Origin: Oreohelix idahoensis
Lineage: Eukaryota > Mollusca > Gastropoda > Stylommatophora > Oreohelicidae
DNA length: 64,000 bases
NCBI GenBank assembly: GCA_024509875.1
Contig: JAMPIV010019097.1
Span: 124,001 to 188,000, forward strand
Direction: 5' to 3'
Positions 51,656 to 62,949 of the stretch are shown piece by piece. The number at the start of each line of letters is the position of its first letter. Position 1 is the first letter of the stretch. Made by a program: the position numbers and the translations under genes. The notes under the pieces were generated by a model that was given only the letters and a program-made list of their open reading frames with translations, made no database searches and was not told where the DNA came from.

Positions 51656-53345
51656 CTTAGTTTCCCATGCTTGTCGTGGTAGCCCATCTTCTCCCATTCT
51701 GCAGACATGGCCAAACCATCTTAGTTTGGACTGTTCTACTTGTGTCTGCAGGGGTTGGGTTTTTAGGCCGTGGCGTATCGTCTGGTTGTGGACCATATCT
51801 CTTCTTGTTACTTCAATCACCTTCCTCAGATACCTCATTTCTGAGGTTTGCATTTGGCTTTTGTGGGTTGAAGTCATTGCCCACCAATCGCATCCATACG
51901 TCAAGACTGGGATATAGGTGGAGCAGTAAGCAGCCATCTTCGTCTTCTTGTCGACTTCTCTTTTGCTGAGAAATCCTCGATTTATGGCCTGAAAAAAAGT
52001 CTCCCAGCTGCTGCTCTTCGGGTAGCCAACTCTTCTTTGATGCCTCCCTTCCAGTCTATGACAGCTTCGAGGTATTTAAAGTAGTTGGCCTGCTCCAGGA
52101 CCTATTCTCCCAGCTTAATCTTGTGCCTTCTTTCCTCCCGTAATATCACCATGGTTTTTGTTTTAGAGCTGCTGATCCCTTTCTTCTCCAGCTCTACCTT
52201 CCAGACTTGCAGGTTGGATTGGAGATGTGCCTCTGATTTAGCAAAAAGGGCAACATCATCAGCAAATGCCAGCTCTGAAATACAGACCTGTCCCATCTAC
52301 CAGTACCCCACTGAATACTTTCTTGTTCTCTCCTTACATGCCTTGATGACATCGTCCATGAGGAGTATGAAAAGATAAGGTGACAGGATATCACCTTGTC
52401 TTACACCAGTGGTGGTCCTGAACTCTTCTGACTTATGGTTTGCTGTCCTCACATAATTTCTGCAAGACTTGTAGAAGCTCTTGATAGCATGAATCAGAGG
52501 TGCTGGGATGTTCTTCCTTGCCAAACAGTCGCAAAGTTTGCTCCAGGGGACCTTGTCAAACGCCTTTTCCAGATCTAAGAAACAAAGATGTTTCTCACTC
52601 TCATACTCAAGGGCCTTTTCGCTCAGCTGTCTGAGTGTGAAGATTAGGTCTTGAGTACTTCGGTTTGCTCGGAAGCCACACTCGACCTCATCCATTTGTG
52701 GCTCAACTAGACGTCTGAGTCTCTGATACAAGATTCTAGAGTAGATTTCACCAAGGGCACTGACAAGGGATATCCCTCTATTGTTTCCACATTTTCGGTT
52801 TTCACCCTTTTTTGAAAATTGGTGTTATGATGGATATCTCCCAATCCTTTGGTATGATCTTGTTGTACCAAGCTGCCTGTAGGACCCTCAGGAGTAATAG
52901 TTCACCTGCTGCTCCCATGTACTTAACCATTTCTGGTGTTATACCATCATGCCCTGCTGTTTTGCCCATCTCGATTTTCTCCAGTGCTGCCTCCAGTTCT
53001 TCCATCTTTATGCCATCGTTACCACCATTGGTTTCCTCTTCTGTGCTAGTGGGTATCTTTTTTGATGTTTGACCATCAAGGAGTTCTGAGAAATATTATT
53101 TCCATTTTTCCATTACTTCCTTTGGGGCAGTGAGCAATTTGCCTTGCTTGTCCTTTATACATTTAAGAGGGCACTGTTTTCCTTCCTTATGTTCTTTAGG
53201 GTCTTATAGAACAATTTCGGGTTTTCTTGAGCATCTTTTACAAGCTTTTCTCCAAATTCATCACAGGACTTTTGTTCAGAGTATCACAAGTTCTATTTAT
53301 TTCTCTGTTTTTCCTGCCGTGTTTTTAGCTCCTAAATAAAATTAT
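51655..53345 (-). pseudogene. LINE F: reverse transcriptase copy, frameshifted
   Basis: Minus-strand RT in pieces. GKTAGHDGITPEMVKYMGAA and ISIITPIFKKG lie in 53005-52802. ECGFRANRSTQDL, FLDLEKAFDKVPW (catalytic Asp) and GVRQGDILSPYLF lie in 52731-52297. LAFADDVALFAKSE (FADD) lies in 52296-52102. LTYGCDWWAMT and WFGHVCRMGED lie in 51937-51655. At least three frameshifts separate the pieces, and there is no endonuclease upstream: the match ends at about 53345. Confidence 0.82.
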
Positions 53346-53529
53346 CAGCTCGGACGTTGGCGTAGCTGGCGAGTCCTTTTTATATAATGTTAGCCCTTTT
53401 CAGGACTTAGTATCTATCAACGCTGATCGGGTTAGCAGTCAACAGAGTTAATTTTTTTAGAATGGTAAATGCGCTCTGATATAACCAAAATGGTTGAAAG
53501 GAACACGCCTCGCCAGAAGAAGGCAAAAA

Positions 53530-53690
53530 CCGAACCGAAAAAAATGTACCCATTTACAGATGGGTAGACTGAAACGTGACGCTACCAGATTTCGATCCCG
53601 GAACCCCGGTAGCTTTACCGCGAGAGGGAGGCTCTCGAACCGCTTATCCAGTCTGTTATTAGCAGGTATAGGAGTATACAAATATCGAAA
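53530..53690 (-). mobile_element. tRNA-derived SINE-like copy
   Basis: The reverse complement has a box-A-like TGGATAAGCGGTTCGAGAG, a box-B-like GGGATCGAAATC and the body CTACCCATCTGTAAATGGGTAC common to animal tRNA-SINEs. Confidence 0.6.
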
Positions 53691-53895
53691 ATATGAATCA
53701 CAACTCATTTGTAAGCGATTGACAGGCAGGTGTGCCTAACCAGGACTTACGGCCAAACCCGGGCTATAAGATTTCCATCTAGAACACGTTCACGGTACAG
53801 TACCACACGGCAGGTAATTAGAAAATACCTGAATGAGCAGTCTGGTGATGTGGAGTGGCAAAAGTTAAATTTTTTTTACCTTGAGAATAATGTTC
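53690..53895. repeat. unclassified interspersed repeat, copy 2
   Basis: Matches 49730-49925; it lies directly beside the SINE-like copy. Confidence 0.7.
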
Positions 53896-53940
53896 ACATT
53901 TTATGGCTTAACAGTACGGGTTTAACATATATATATATAT

Positions 53941-54140
53941 ATGGGAGCCGCGCTTGTATAATGGTTACCACATTGCTCTGGCGATCAGGTGTTCAAGGTT
54001 CAAGCTCGGGCGTGGCCATTTGAAGCAGTGTCATCGACCGGGATTTTGACTGAATAACCTGAAAGGCTCTTGAAATAAACCCTCTGTGGATGGGAAGGAG
54101 CGAAGGGCTGAGAGCCCAAGTGTCGCTGTTTAAGAAATAT
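53941..54140 (+). mobile_element. tRNA-derived SINE, family 3
   Basis: The head GGGAGCCGCGCTTGTATAAT contains box A (TATAATGGTTACCACATTG), and box B is GGTTCAAGCTCGG. The body includes GACCGGGATTTTGACTGAAT and CTGAGAGCCCAAGTGTCGCT. Short TA runs lie on both sides (53928-53941 and 54150-54161), consistent with insertion in a TA tract or a TA tail. Confidence 0.7.
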
Positions 54141-54164
54141 AAATCTTATATATATATATATTCT

Positions 54165-54578
<414 letters not shown>

Positions 54579-54659
54579 CTGCAGGCAGTTTATAAGCAAA
54601 CTATGAGCAGCTCTGACTTTATCAACATTGATTTAAACTATGAGCTGTGACAAAGATGT

Positions 54660-55225
54660 GAACAATGGCTTAAATATGAACAGTAATTGAACTGTGAACT
54701 ACGAATGAGCTATACGGAATGACTAAACTATAAAAAGACTAAACAATGAGAAATGACTAAACTATGAAATATGACAAAACTCTGAACATGACTAAACTAT
54801 GGACTATAACTAAACTATGAACTATGATTAAAATATGAACTATGACTAAACTGTGACTAAACTATTCACAATGACTAATCATTGAACTGTGACTAAACTA
54901 TGAACAGTGACTAAACTATGAACTAAGACTAGACTATGAACTATGACTAGACTATGAACTATGGCTAAACTATGAACTATGACTAGACTATGAACTATGA
55001 CTGAACTATGACTAAACTGTGAACTGTGAATGAACTGTAAACTAAGACTAAACTATGAACTATGACTAAACTATGAACTATGACTAAACTATGAACTAAG
55101 ACTAGACTATGAACTACGACTAGACTATGAACTATGACTTGACTATGAACTACGACTAGACTATGAACTATGGCTAAGCTATGAACTATGAGTAGACTAT
55201 TAGCTATTACTAAACTACAAACTAT
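54660..55225. repeat. 17/18-bp tandem array
   Basis: Units of GAACTATGACTAAACTAT with G/A variants, about 30 copies, degenerate at the left end. Open frames through it are composition artefacts. Confidence 0.9.
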
Positions 55226-55239
55226 TATGGAGGAGGGAG

Positions 55240-55760
55240 GATTTGACCAAATTCCCTTCCTCACTTTTTATGCCTTCCCTAACTAGATAGATGAATAAGG
55301 TGCACCACCACACCTGAGTAGACTAAAAGGTAAAGTTTGTCACATATCAGATGCTGCCGTAGGTAAGTGAAGTGTTAGAGACTACGTGCTACTTTATTAC
55401 GTACAGTGACCAGCTCACTTCCTTACTACTTTTGCCTTCCCTAACTCGAAATAAAAGTCAGGTGCCCCTTTATAGCTGGTTAGATTAAAAGGTAAAGGTA
55501 GTAACATAGCAGTTAAGGGCGTAGTGGAGTGAAGTGGTAGAAAAGTTGTTATACTACGCTCAGCTTGATTGGGGGAGGGGGTTTACAAGTTCCATTCCTC
55601 GCTTCCTTTGCCCTCCCTAATTCAAGAAAAGAGACAGCTACCAATTTACAGCTGGAGACTTTACTCAAGAGGTTACCAGGTCTCGAATTCAGGATCCTGT
55701 ATTTCTGCCGCGATATGCAAGTGCTCTAATCACCCTGCCAAGCAGTTGCTTTAAGGCCTT
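55240..55760 (-). mobile_element. family-2 SINE with two extra body copies
   Basis: On the minus strand a complete unit (55760 to about 55500) has box A TGATTAGAGCACTTGC, box B GAATTCGAGACC, the body CTCCAGCTGTAAATTGGTAG, AATTAGGGAGGGCAAAGG and the end CACTTCACTCCACTACGC. Behind it lie two further body segments without heads (about 55330-55500 and 55240-55330), giving a head-body-body-body arrangement. Confidence 0.65.
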
Positions 55761-55844
55761 AACCTAGAATAATGAAGTCTTCAACACCTCATTCCCTTAC
55801 ATCAGTATCGTCTATGGAACGACTTTTACATTTTAATATTTGTG

Positions 55845-56010
55845 TTGTCTTTCAGTGAATTGGGAGGACGACATCAGACAACCTCGGAAGGACGGAGGAA
55901 TAGACTGGAATCAAGCCAACGAACGGGAAGGCAGCCGATAGGAAAGCATGGCGCTCTCTCTGGCTAATCTCTACGCGCCAAGGCAAAAGAGGAACAACCA
56001 AGTATGTACG
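55845..56010 (+). pseudogene. LINE F 3'-end fragment
   Basis: Reads WEDDIRQPRKDGG and WNQANEREGS, then stops, then AATCTCTACGCGCCAAGGCA, matching the extreme 3' end of the LINE at 50.65 kb but on the opposite strand. Confidence 0.65.
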
Positions 56011-56778
56011 ACTTTCAATATTCTTTCTCCGCATTTTTTACCGCCTGCAATTATTTTTTAGATGGAAGCTCACATTCTTGCACCAATAAGTAGCAAAGTT
56101 AAAAAAAAAAATTGTTTGTCTTCCCGCCATCCTCTACACTTCCACCAATTTGTGTATATCACACACGTCTGCTAATGACTTTTTATTTTCCCGCTAATGG
56201 CTCTAGCAGACGTTCTCAGCTTATTAAAATTATGAACTCAATTTTTTTGCCGGGAAAATTTACAACCAAAAATATTTTAGCACAATTCTGAAAACCGAGC
56301 TCGGTAATGCATTTTTTTAAGTTCGTAGTTTATTTTCTTTTCTTTCTTTCTTTCTTTCTTTCTTTCATTTTTGTCTTTAAACACGCATAGTTTTAGGGTA
56401 TGTGTAAATATTAAAGGGAGCTGTGGTAAAACTGGAAGATAAAGTAAAACAAATGAAATATACGTATTTCAGTTTGTGAGTCAGTTTGACAGGTAAATGA
56501 TACAAAAAACACAAACAAAATACGGGTTGTTTTGGGGTTTATCCTTCTTTGTTCGTTGTCGAACTAAGATTATTACCTTTTTTTTTTTTTTTTTTTGTAA
56601 CTCACAATACCGGCGATTTTACAATTTTTATGTCTAACCAGGATATTTCTTTCGTAACTTTTCATTGTTTTGTTATTTCGTTTTCTCTCTTGCATTTTTG
56701 CCGTGTTTTTATTATTCTTTGTTTTGATATTTCTTGCTCTGTACCTGCTTATTTGTTGTTATTTTTCCCAGTGATACC
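56011..56778. other. A/T-rich spacer before element C
   Basis: Holds (TTCT)n at 56338-56367, a poly-T run at 56577-56597 and a small inverted pair ACGTCTGCT/AGCAGACGT (about 56166-56216). No gene. This sequence stands where the first roughly 425 bp of the element C 5' LTR would be expected. Confidence 0.6.
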
Positions 56779-58752
56779 TTCAGACGGACAGTGATAAAAT
56801 ACACTACCCTTTCCCAGAGTTAGGTTTATAAATCATAACAGACTCTTATTAGAAAGATAACATTAGATGGGTTTACGGTTGAAAACATAACAGTACCCAG
56901 ACAGCACATCTTCCAAACAGGAGGTAGTAGAAAATACATATTTTGAACGCAGCCACGTAGCTCTTTTAAAGTGGGAAAATTGGGTTCCTTAGGGCTTGCT
57001 GACAAATAATATGTAAAACGTTACGCCAATAGTCCAGGAATTAATAAATTATACCCAAAATAAAATAGTGAGGCTGCCTGACAGCATGAAATCATTTCTG
57101 CTCATAAAATTTTTTATAACGTGTTTGAAAAAAACCTTACGTTACATAAATAGCCTACCATGTAAACTCCAAATTGATTGGAGCGCAACAAATGAAAGCC
57201 TAACCACGATTGGTCGGGCTATAAATACTATCTTGGTTGTTAGGGGAAACGGGGAAAGGTAACATTTTTTCAAACACTTGTCGAAACGGGGCTCATTGGT
57301 CAGACTCGCTGATATACACACTTGGGAGCGTTAGTTCGAAACCACTTGTTTAAAATAGCTTGATAAAGCATCAGTGCGTTGAAGCCAGCATATATTTGGC
57401 TCAATAAAAGCCTGGAACATAGGCAGATGGAAGTTTGTGCCAGTTTGTGCCAGAATTCATTGCTAATCAACGTATCTGTGTTATTCGTATGAATTGTGGT
57501 AAGCTTGAACCATTTAATATCTTTTAATGAAAATTGAATGTGAATTGTTGATTTATGCCTGTATATATATGTGTAGTTCAGTGGCCAACGTGAGGTAAAG
57601 CCTGTAATGCTCCAGCCTGAACAGAGGGTGTCGGAGAGAAGTAAAACGGCATGGAATGGCCAAACAGTACACTGACACCTGGATGATTGACTAGAAAGAA
57701 ATAATGCTGGAAGTGCAGAGGCGTAGTGACCATTAAGGATGGTAATGCTGGTATAAAGTATTTCAGATGAAGCTGACTGTTGGCCTAACGCTCTGAACGC
57801 AATGTTTGTGCTGTATTGTGATCAGTGTAAAAGTGAATATAAATTAGTTATGAAGTAGAAGGTACATCCTTCTTGATTTCAGGGACAGTGGTCTTGATGG
57901 TACTGAGCAGCACCTGGTCAGAGCTTTGCTGAATCCAGAGTCGGACAGCATACTCCTTGGTCTTTTTAGCTATAAGTGAGGTGTCTCCTGAGCCCAGAGG
58001 AGAATTCGAGCAGAGGAGTCCTTTCCTGCCGCCATCACTCAAGATAAGCAGAGTTGGCCAGCTGAGCTCAACATTATGTCCCCTCATCTTGAAATAACTT
58101 TATAAAAATACTATTCAGAGGGGAATTTACTTGTCTTAAAATCAGGAACTGTGAACATCTCCAATACTGGTCCCTAAAGACAAACTATTGAAGTCATGAT
58201 GACAAATACCAACAGAGCTTGAACAAAACAAAACCAGTATTACCTCATTTTACTACTACACAACTGACACACATAGAACATTTGTACTAAGATATGTCAC
58301 TACAATATTCATATTAAATACATTCTGTACATAACTTGTAATTTAAATTGATTGTGATTCCTGGTTCCCTTGTAGTTGAATCAGGACACATATTCATTCA
58401 TGCTGGTAATGAATACATATTGTTATTTGAACCGTTACGAGTGACTTCTTTAAGATATTCTCATAGAGTGTTATATGTATGTGAGTGTCACAGTGTTGTC
58501 AAGAGTAGTGGATTACATTAAATTGTTTATCTGTCTGTTGTTGTGACTTACACTTCTTCATACACATACCCTAGACACATAACGTAGCATCACACTATTC
58601 CAGAATAATTCTGACTGAGATAAAGAGATATGTGGTAGCAAGTAAGGTTATCTATAATACACTACTTTTAATAGATATAGATACCTTCACAGCTGATCTC
58701 AGTCAGTACACTAAGTCCCCTATAAATATTTATAACATCCCACTTCACCACA
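56779..58752 (+). repeat. element C 5' LTR, left end missing
   Basis: From TTCAGACGGACAGTG this matches the 3' LTR from 63375 onward to the window end. It ends CTTCACCACA at 58752, next to TATATTGGGGTC as in A. The first roughly 425 bp (compare 62950-63374) are not present upstream. Confidence 0.85.
57848..58087 (-). other. 79-codon antisense frame within the LTR, unrecognised
   Basis: Encodes MRGHNVELSWPTLLILSDGG and later SLIAKKTKEYAVRLWIQQSS. Its composition looks more protein-like than the surrounding noise, and it lies opposite to the element's transcription. I do not recognise it. It may be a captured host exon fragment or chance. Confidence 0.25.
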
Positions 58753-58757
58753 TATAT

Positions 58758-58775
58758 TGGGGTCTCGCTCTTGGG
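58758..58775 (+). promoter_or_regulatory. element C primer-binding-site candidate
   Basis: TGGGGTCTCGCTCTTGGG, five bases after the LTR end, the same spacing as in element A. Confidence 0.55.
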
Positions 58776-58944
58776 ATTTTGAATCTTTAACTATTAAAAA
58801 TATTGGGGGTAATTCACTTCAGGGAATATAAGAATTAAAAGGTATCCTTGGGTGGAATTAAATAAGGTTGAGCTCACGGTGCCTGTGTTGTCCATTAGAG
58901 ATTGAATTGTTGGTTAGACATTGTATAAATTTACATAATAGACA

Positions 58945-60981
58945 ATGGCGGACCTGGCCAAATTTCGATCTGCTGCGGTTCAGACTGCAAAAGAGTTAGG
59001 ATTAGATGGGCAAGTTATGGTTGCCTATGTTACTACGGAATGTGACAAATTTATTGAACGCGAAGAAAGAAGGTTTGAAGCCGAAAGAAGGTTAGAGGCT
59101 GAAAGGGAAATTAAGAAGTTACAGTTTGAAGCTGAGGCTGAGACTAAGAGGTTGCAGATTGAGGCTGAGGCTAAGAAATTGGAAGCAGAAAGAGAAGACA
59201 AAAGATTAGCTGCAGAAGAGAAGAAATTGGCTGCAGAAAGGGAAGAGAAGAAATTAGCTGCAGAGAGGGAAGCAGAAAAGGAGGAGAAGAGATTACAAAG
59301 GGAACATGAGTTACGACTAAGGGAGTTTGAGTTTCAAGGCCATGCTCCTGAAAATGGTGCCAGTCCCTTTGCCTCTGATGCTACGGTTACTCAAGGAGCC
59401 TCAATCTCAGCTATGAATTTTCATTTAGATCATTTTGTTGAGAAAGACGATGATATTGAGAGCTATATGAATAGGTATGAGCTATTAGCTACCACGTATG
59501 GGTTAGAGAGAGAAAGGTGGAGCTTAAAGTTATCTCAGGGACTTCGTGGGGCAGCTTATGAAGTTTTTGCAAAAATGAGCAGAGGTGATCAGGAAAATTA
59601 TGACATGCTAAAGCAGGCTCTTTTGTTAAGGTATGAAAAGAATGCAGAGTTTTACAGGAAAAAATTTAGGAATGCAAAACTACTGTCAGGTGAAACCTAT
59701 CACCAGTTCTCTGCACGAATAGAGACATACTTGGAGAAATGGACTTCTCTGGGGAAAACCCAAGATCTTAAGGAAATGGTCCTTATAGAGCAACTAAGAG
59801 AGTCCATGGCTCCAGACCTGAGAAAGTTTCTCATGGAACAAGGTGCAGAGAGGCTGGGTGAGTTGCTAAATGTTGCTGAAAGGTATCAAGCAGCCCAAGC
59901 AGAGGTAACAGGTAATAAAAAGAAACAAGTGGATAACTTTAGGGCACCACAGAACTTTAATAAATTTGATCCTAGGGATCAAAATAAAGGTAAGCACCAA
60001 TTTGATAGGCCACGGTATGAAAATAAAAATAAATTCCCACAATTCGATGAAAGGAAATATGATGAAAGAAAATCTTTCAACCAAGGAAAAAGGTGGTGTA
60101 AGAATTGTCAGATGAACAATCATGACACTGACCGTTGCAGAAGGAAACCTGTGTATATGGCAACCCTTCAGGTCAGGTCGACCTCAAGACAGGAGGAGGA
60201 TATTATGTTAGATACCACTCCAGAAGAGATGAGGAAGGCACAGGCTGGGGATAAAACACTCAAGCCTTGTTTCAGAAAATTGTCAACTTGTCATACAACT
60301 CCAGGCAAGGGAGATTTTTACATGAAAAACAAGTTGATGTATAGGAAGGCCGGAACTAGATCCCATGGTCACGGACAGCTGGTTCTTCCAAAAAGATACA
60401 GGACAGAATTAATAAGGAGCCTACATGTGAAACCAGATGGGGACCATGAGAAAATAGGTACCATCATTCAAAAGGTGGCTCACAATTATTATTGGCCCAA
60501 AGCAAGATGGGACATTGAGAATTTTGTAGAAAAGTGTAGCATAGCACATGAGGGAACACCCACAAGTGGGAACATGGATCAGGACCTGGACACGCCATGG
60601 GGCAAAATCAGGCCTAACAATAAAAGGAAAAATAGATTTGATAAAGTGGACCAAATGGAATGGGAAGCCCCTTTTCACGGACAAGCTTCACTTAACTGTT
60701 TTACAATGGCCACTATGCGGAGAGTGCAAAAAGATGTCTTACCCCAGGATAAGCCGAACATCCCTCAATCGGACTTAAACAAACTGGAGGAAGAAGATGT
60801 AGAGAGGAAATCTCTCATCAAGAATTTTAAGAGGGGAGACAGCCCCAAAAGAAAAATTGGTAGCGGTCGTTTTGTGAATGATAATTCTGGGAGGAAAAAT
60901 CATCACTATAAAGCTTCAAGTGGAAGAGACCATACCGGTGCCTGGACAAATAGGTCCACACAATTAAAGGTCCATATGTAG
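58945..60981 (+). CDS. gag: element C gag-derived 678-codon frame (no protease, foreign C-terminal part)
   Basis: The start ATG at 58945 gives MADLAKFRSAAVQTAKELGL. Residues about 30-125 form a long Glu/Lys/Arg/Ala coiled coil (repeats like KKLAAEREE). About 160-330 is the capsid-like region shared with A (HLDHFVEKDDDIESYMNRYE, FLMEQGAERLGELLNV). The CCHC knuckle CKNCQMNNHDTDRC lies at about 386-399. The protease seen in A is absent: RRKPVYMATLQVRS links directly to the pre-integrase region. A divergent H2C2-like segment (KVAHNYYWPKARW) follows, then from about residue 530 roughly 140 residues unlike any integrase I know, basic and polar. The frame ends in a shifted phase at 60981. No stop occurs in 2 kb, which is notable beside the stops in pol. 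Confidence 0.85.
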   Translation: MADLAKFRSAAVQTAKELGLDGQVMVAYVTTECDKFIEREERRFEAERRLEAEREIKKLQFEAEAETKRLQIEAEAKKLEAEREDKRLAAEEKKLAAEREEKKLAAEREAEKEEKRLQREHELRLREFEFQGHAPENGASPFASDATVTQGASISAMNFHLDHFVEKDDDIESYMNRYELLATTYGLERERWSLKLSQGLRGAAYEVFAKMSRGDQENYDMLKQALLLRYEKNAEFYRKKFRNAKLLSGETYHQFSARIETYLEKWTSLGKTQDLKEMVLIEQLRESMAPDLRKFLMEQGAERLGELLNVAERYQAAQAEVTGNKKKQVDNFRAPQNFNKFDPRDQNKGKHQFDRPRYENKNKFPQFDERKYDERKSFNQGKRWCKNCQMNNHDTDRCRRKPVYMATLQVRSTSRQEEDIMLDTTPEEMRKAQAGDKTLKPCFRKLSTCHTTPGKGDFYMKNKLMYRKAGTRSHGHGQLVLPKRYRTELIRSLHVKPDGDHEKIGTIIQKVAHNYYWPKARWDIENFVEKCSIAHEGTPTSGNMDQDLDTPWGKIRPNNKRKNRFDKVDQMEWEAPFHGQASLNCFTMATMRRVQKDVLPQDKPNIPQSDLNKLEEEDVERKSLIKNFKRGDSPKRKIGSGRFVNDNSGRKNHHYKASSGRDHTGAWTNRSTQLKVHM

Positions 60982-60983
60982 CT

Positions 60984-61403
60984 TTGTTAAGAACGTGGAC
61001 TGATGAAAAGGCAGAGGAAAACATTACATCTTCATACCAATATGTGAATGAGCTGACCACTCGGTTGAAAACTGGCTGGAAACTTGCCAATGAAAATTTG
61101 AAACAAGCCAGGAAGAAACATGCTGCCTATTATAACAGGAAGGCGAAAGACAGAAATTTGGCTGTGGGAGAGAAGGTACTGCTTCTTTTGCCCGGGAGTC
61201 AGAATAAGTTGCAAATTGGATGGCAGGGTCCATATACAGTTCTAGAGAAGGTGTCTAGAACAAATTATAAGATAGATAAGAAGGGGAAAGAAAAAATCTA
61301 TCATGTGAATCTCCTGAAGAAATATTTGGAAAGAGAACATCAGGAAGAGACACACTTGTTGACCTTGTCCATCGCCATGGAGATGAAAAAGGAACCACTT
61401 TGA
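60984..61403 (+). pseudogene. element C integrase C-terminal segment
   Basis: From LRTWTDEKAEENITSSYQYV to the stop after MKKEPL this matches A from just downstream of the integrase catalytic region, including LLLLPGSQNKLQIGWQGPYT. The TGA at 61401-61403 replaces a Thr codon of A; the frame then continues into RT. Confidence 0.85.
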
Positions 61404-61445
61404 TCATTTGAATATCCATTACACCCCTGTGAGACAGCAGCACAG

Positions 61446-62882
61446 GTGAAAATCAGTACACATTTAACGAAAACTCAGAAAGAGAGAGTGCAACAGGTTC
61501 TAAATAATCATGCAGAGGTGTTAACAGACCGACCAGGGCATACAAACCTATTGGAATATGATATGAAACTCATAGACTCCACACCTGTCTGTATGAAACC
61601 ATATTCGATTCCGTTTGCTAAGGAAAAAGCTTTGAAGGAAGAGATAGACTATCTATTGAAGGAAGGAATTATTTCGCACAGTGAGTCTTCGTATAGTTCC
61701 GGTGTTGTACTTTTAAGGAAGCCCTCGGGAGAACATAGACTCTGTATAGATTACAGGAGACTGAATGCTATTACAGAAGGACAGGTGGATCCATTGCCGG
61801 ATACAAATCAGCTGTTTGCCAGGCTAAATAAAGCTAAATATTTCTCAAAAGTGGATCTGAGTAAAGGATACTATCAGATTCCAGTAAAGCCTGAGGTTAG
61901 ACCATACCTAGCTTTTAGTACCTCAGAAGGACACTATGAGTTTAATAGATTGCCATTTGGATTGAAGAATGCGCCTAGTGTCTTCTCTAGAATGATGAGA
62001 AAATTATTGGATCCTCTGAATAATCCCTGTATAACAAATTTTATGGATGATATCCTTATAGCAACATAAACATTTGAGGAACACATTGACTCTCTGAACA
62101 TGCTGTTTGATCGACTTAGGGAGGCAAATTTAACAGCCCGACCAACCAAATGTTGCGTTGGATGTAAAGAATTGGAATTTTTGGGACACACAGTTTATCA
62201 GGGAAACATGACCCCTGACCCAAAGAATTTAGAGAAACTACAGAAAGCCCCGAGACCACAAACCAAGAAGGACGTGAGATCCTTTGTCTCATTATGTGGT
62301 TTCTACCAGAAGTATATCAAAAACTTTAATTCCATATGTGCATCTTTAACGGAATTGACACGTAAAGGACTTCCAGATCGCATTACATGGACACCACAAT
62401 GTGAAATGACTTACCAAGAATTGAAGGAAAAGCTCACAAGTAAACCCATTTTGAAATTACCTGACTTAAGTCAAGAATTCATAGTAAGGACGGATGCAAG
62501 TAATATTGGGTTAGGTGCAACTCTACTACAGAAAACAGATGCATTGGATGGGGAATTAAGCCCAGTGGCATATGCTAGCAGAAAGTTGAATAAAGCTGAA
62601 ATCAACTACTCAACTAGCGAAAAAGAATGTCTTGCAGTAATATGGGCAATAAAGAAATTCAATATTTATCTATATGGGAAGGCATTTAAGTTGCAAACTG
62701 ACCACAAACCTTTATCGTTTTTAGCACAGGCTAAGCATGAGAACTCTAGGTTACTCCGATGGTCTTTGCTTCTGGCTCCATATAATTTTAGCATTGAATA
62801 TATATCTGGAAAAACCAATCTGGGAGCGGATTTTTTAAGCCGCCATCCGTGTGATGAGAATCACCGTAAACCCCAGAAATAA
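61446..62882 (+). pseudogene. pol: element C RT and RNase H (one nonsense codon)
   Basis: RT motifs are LCIDYRRLN, YFSKVDLSKGYYQIP, LPFGLKNAPSVF and FMDD (62040-62051). A TAA at 62067-62069 stands for a Glu of A. The same frame resumes at once and encodes the RT thumb and RNase H with VRTDASNIG, SEKECLAVIW and QTDHKPLSFL, ending at GADFLSRHPC. Apart from that stop and the one at 61401 the frame is open, so decay is mild. Confidence 0.9.
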
Positions 62883-62938
62883 TAATAAATTTCTCTATGT
62901 GTATATAGAATAAAGGACTGACATATAATGTCTGTTTT

Positions 62939-62949
62939 AAGAGGGGAGG
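62939..62949 (+). promoter_or_regulatory. element C polypurine tract
   Basis: AAGAGGGGAGG directly before TGTCATG, the 3' LTR start at 62950. Confidence 0.8.
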
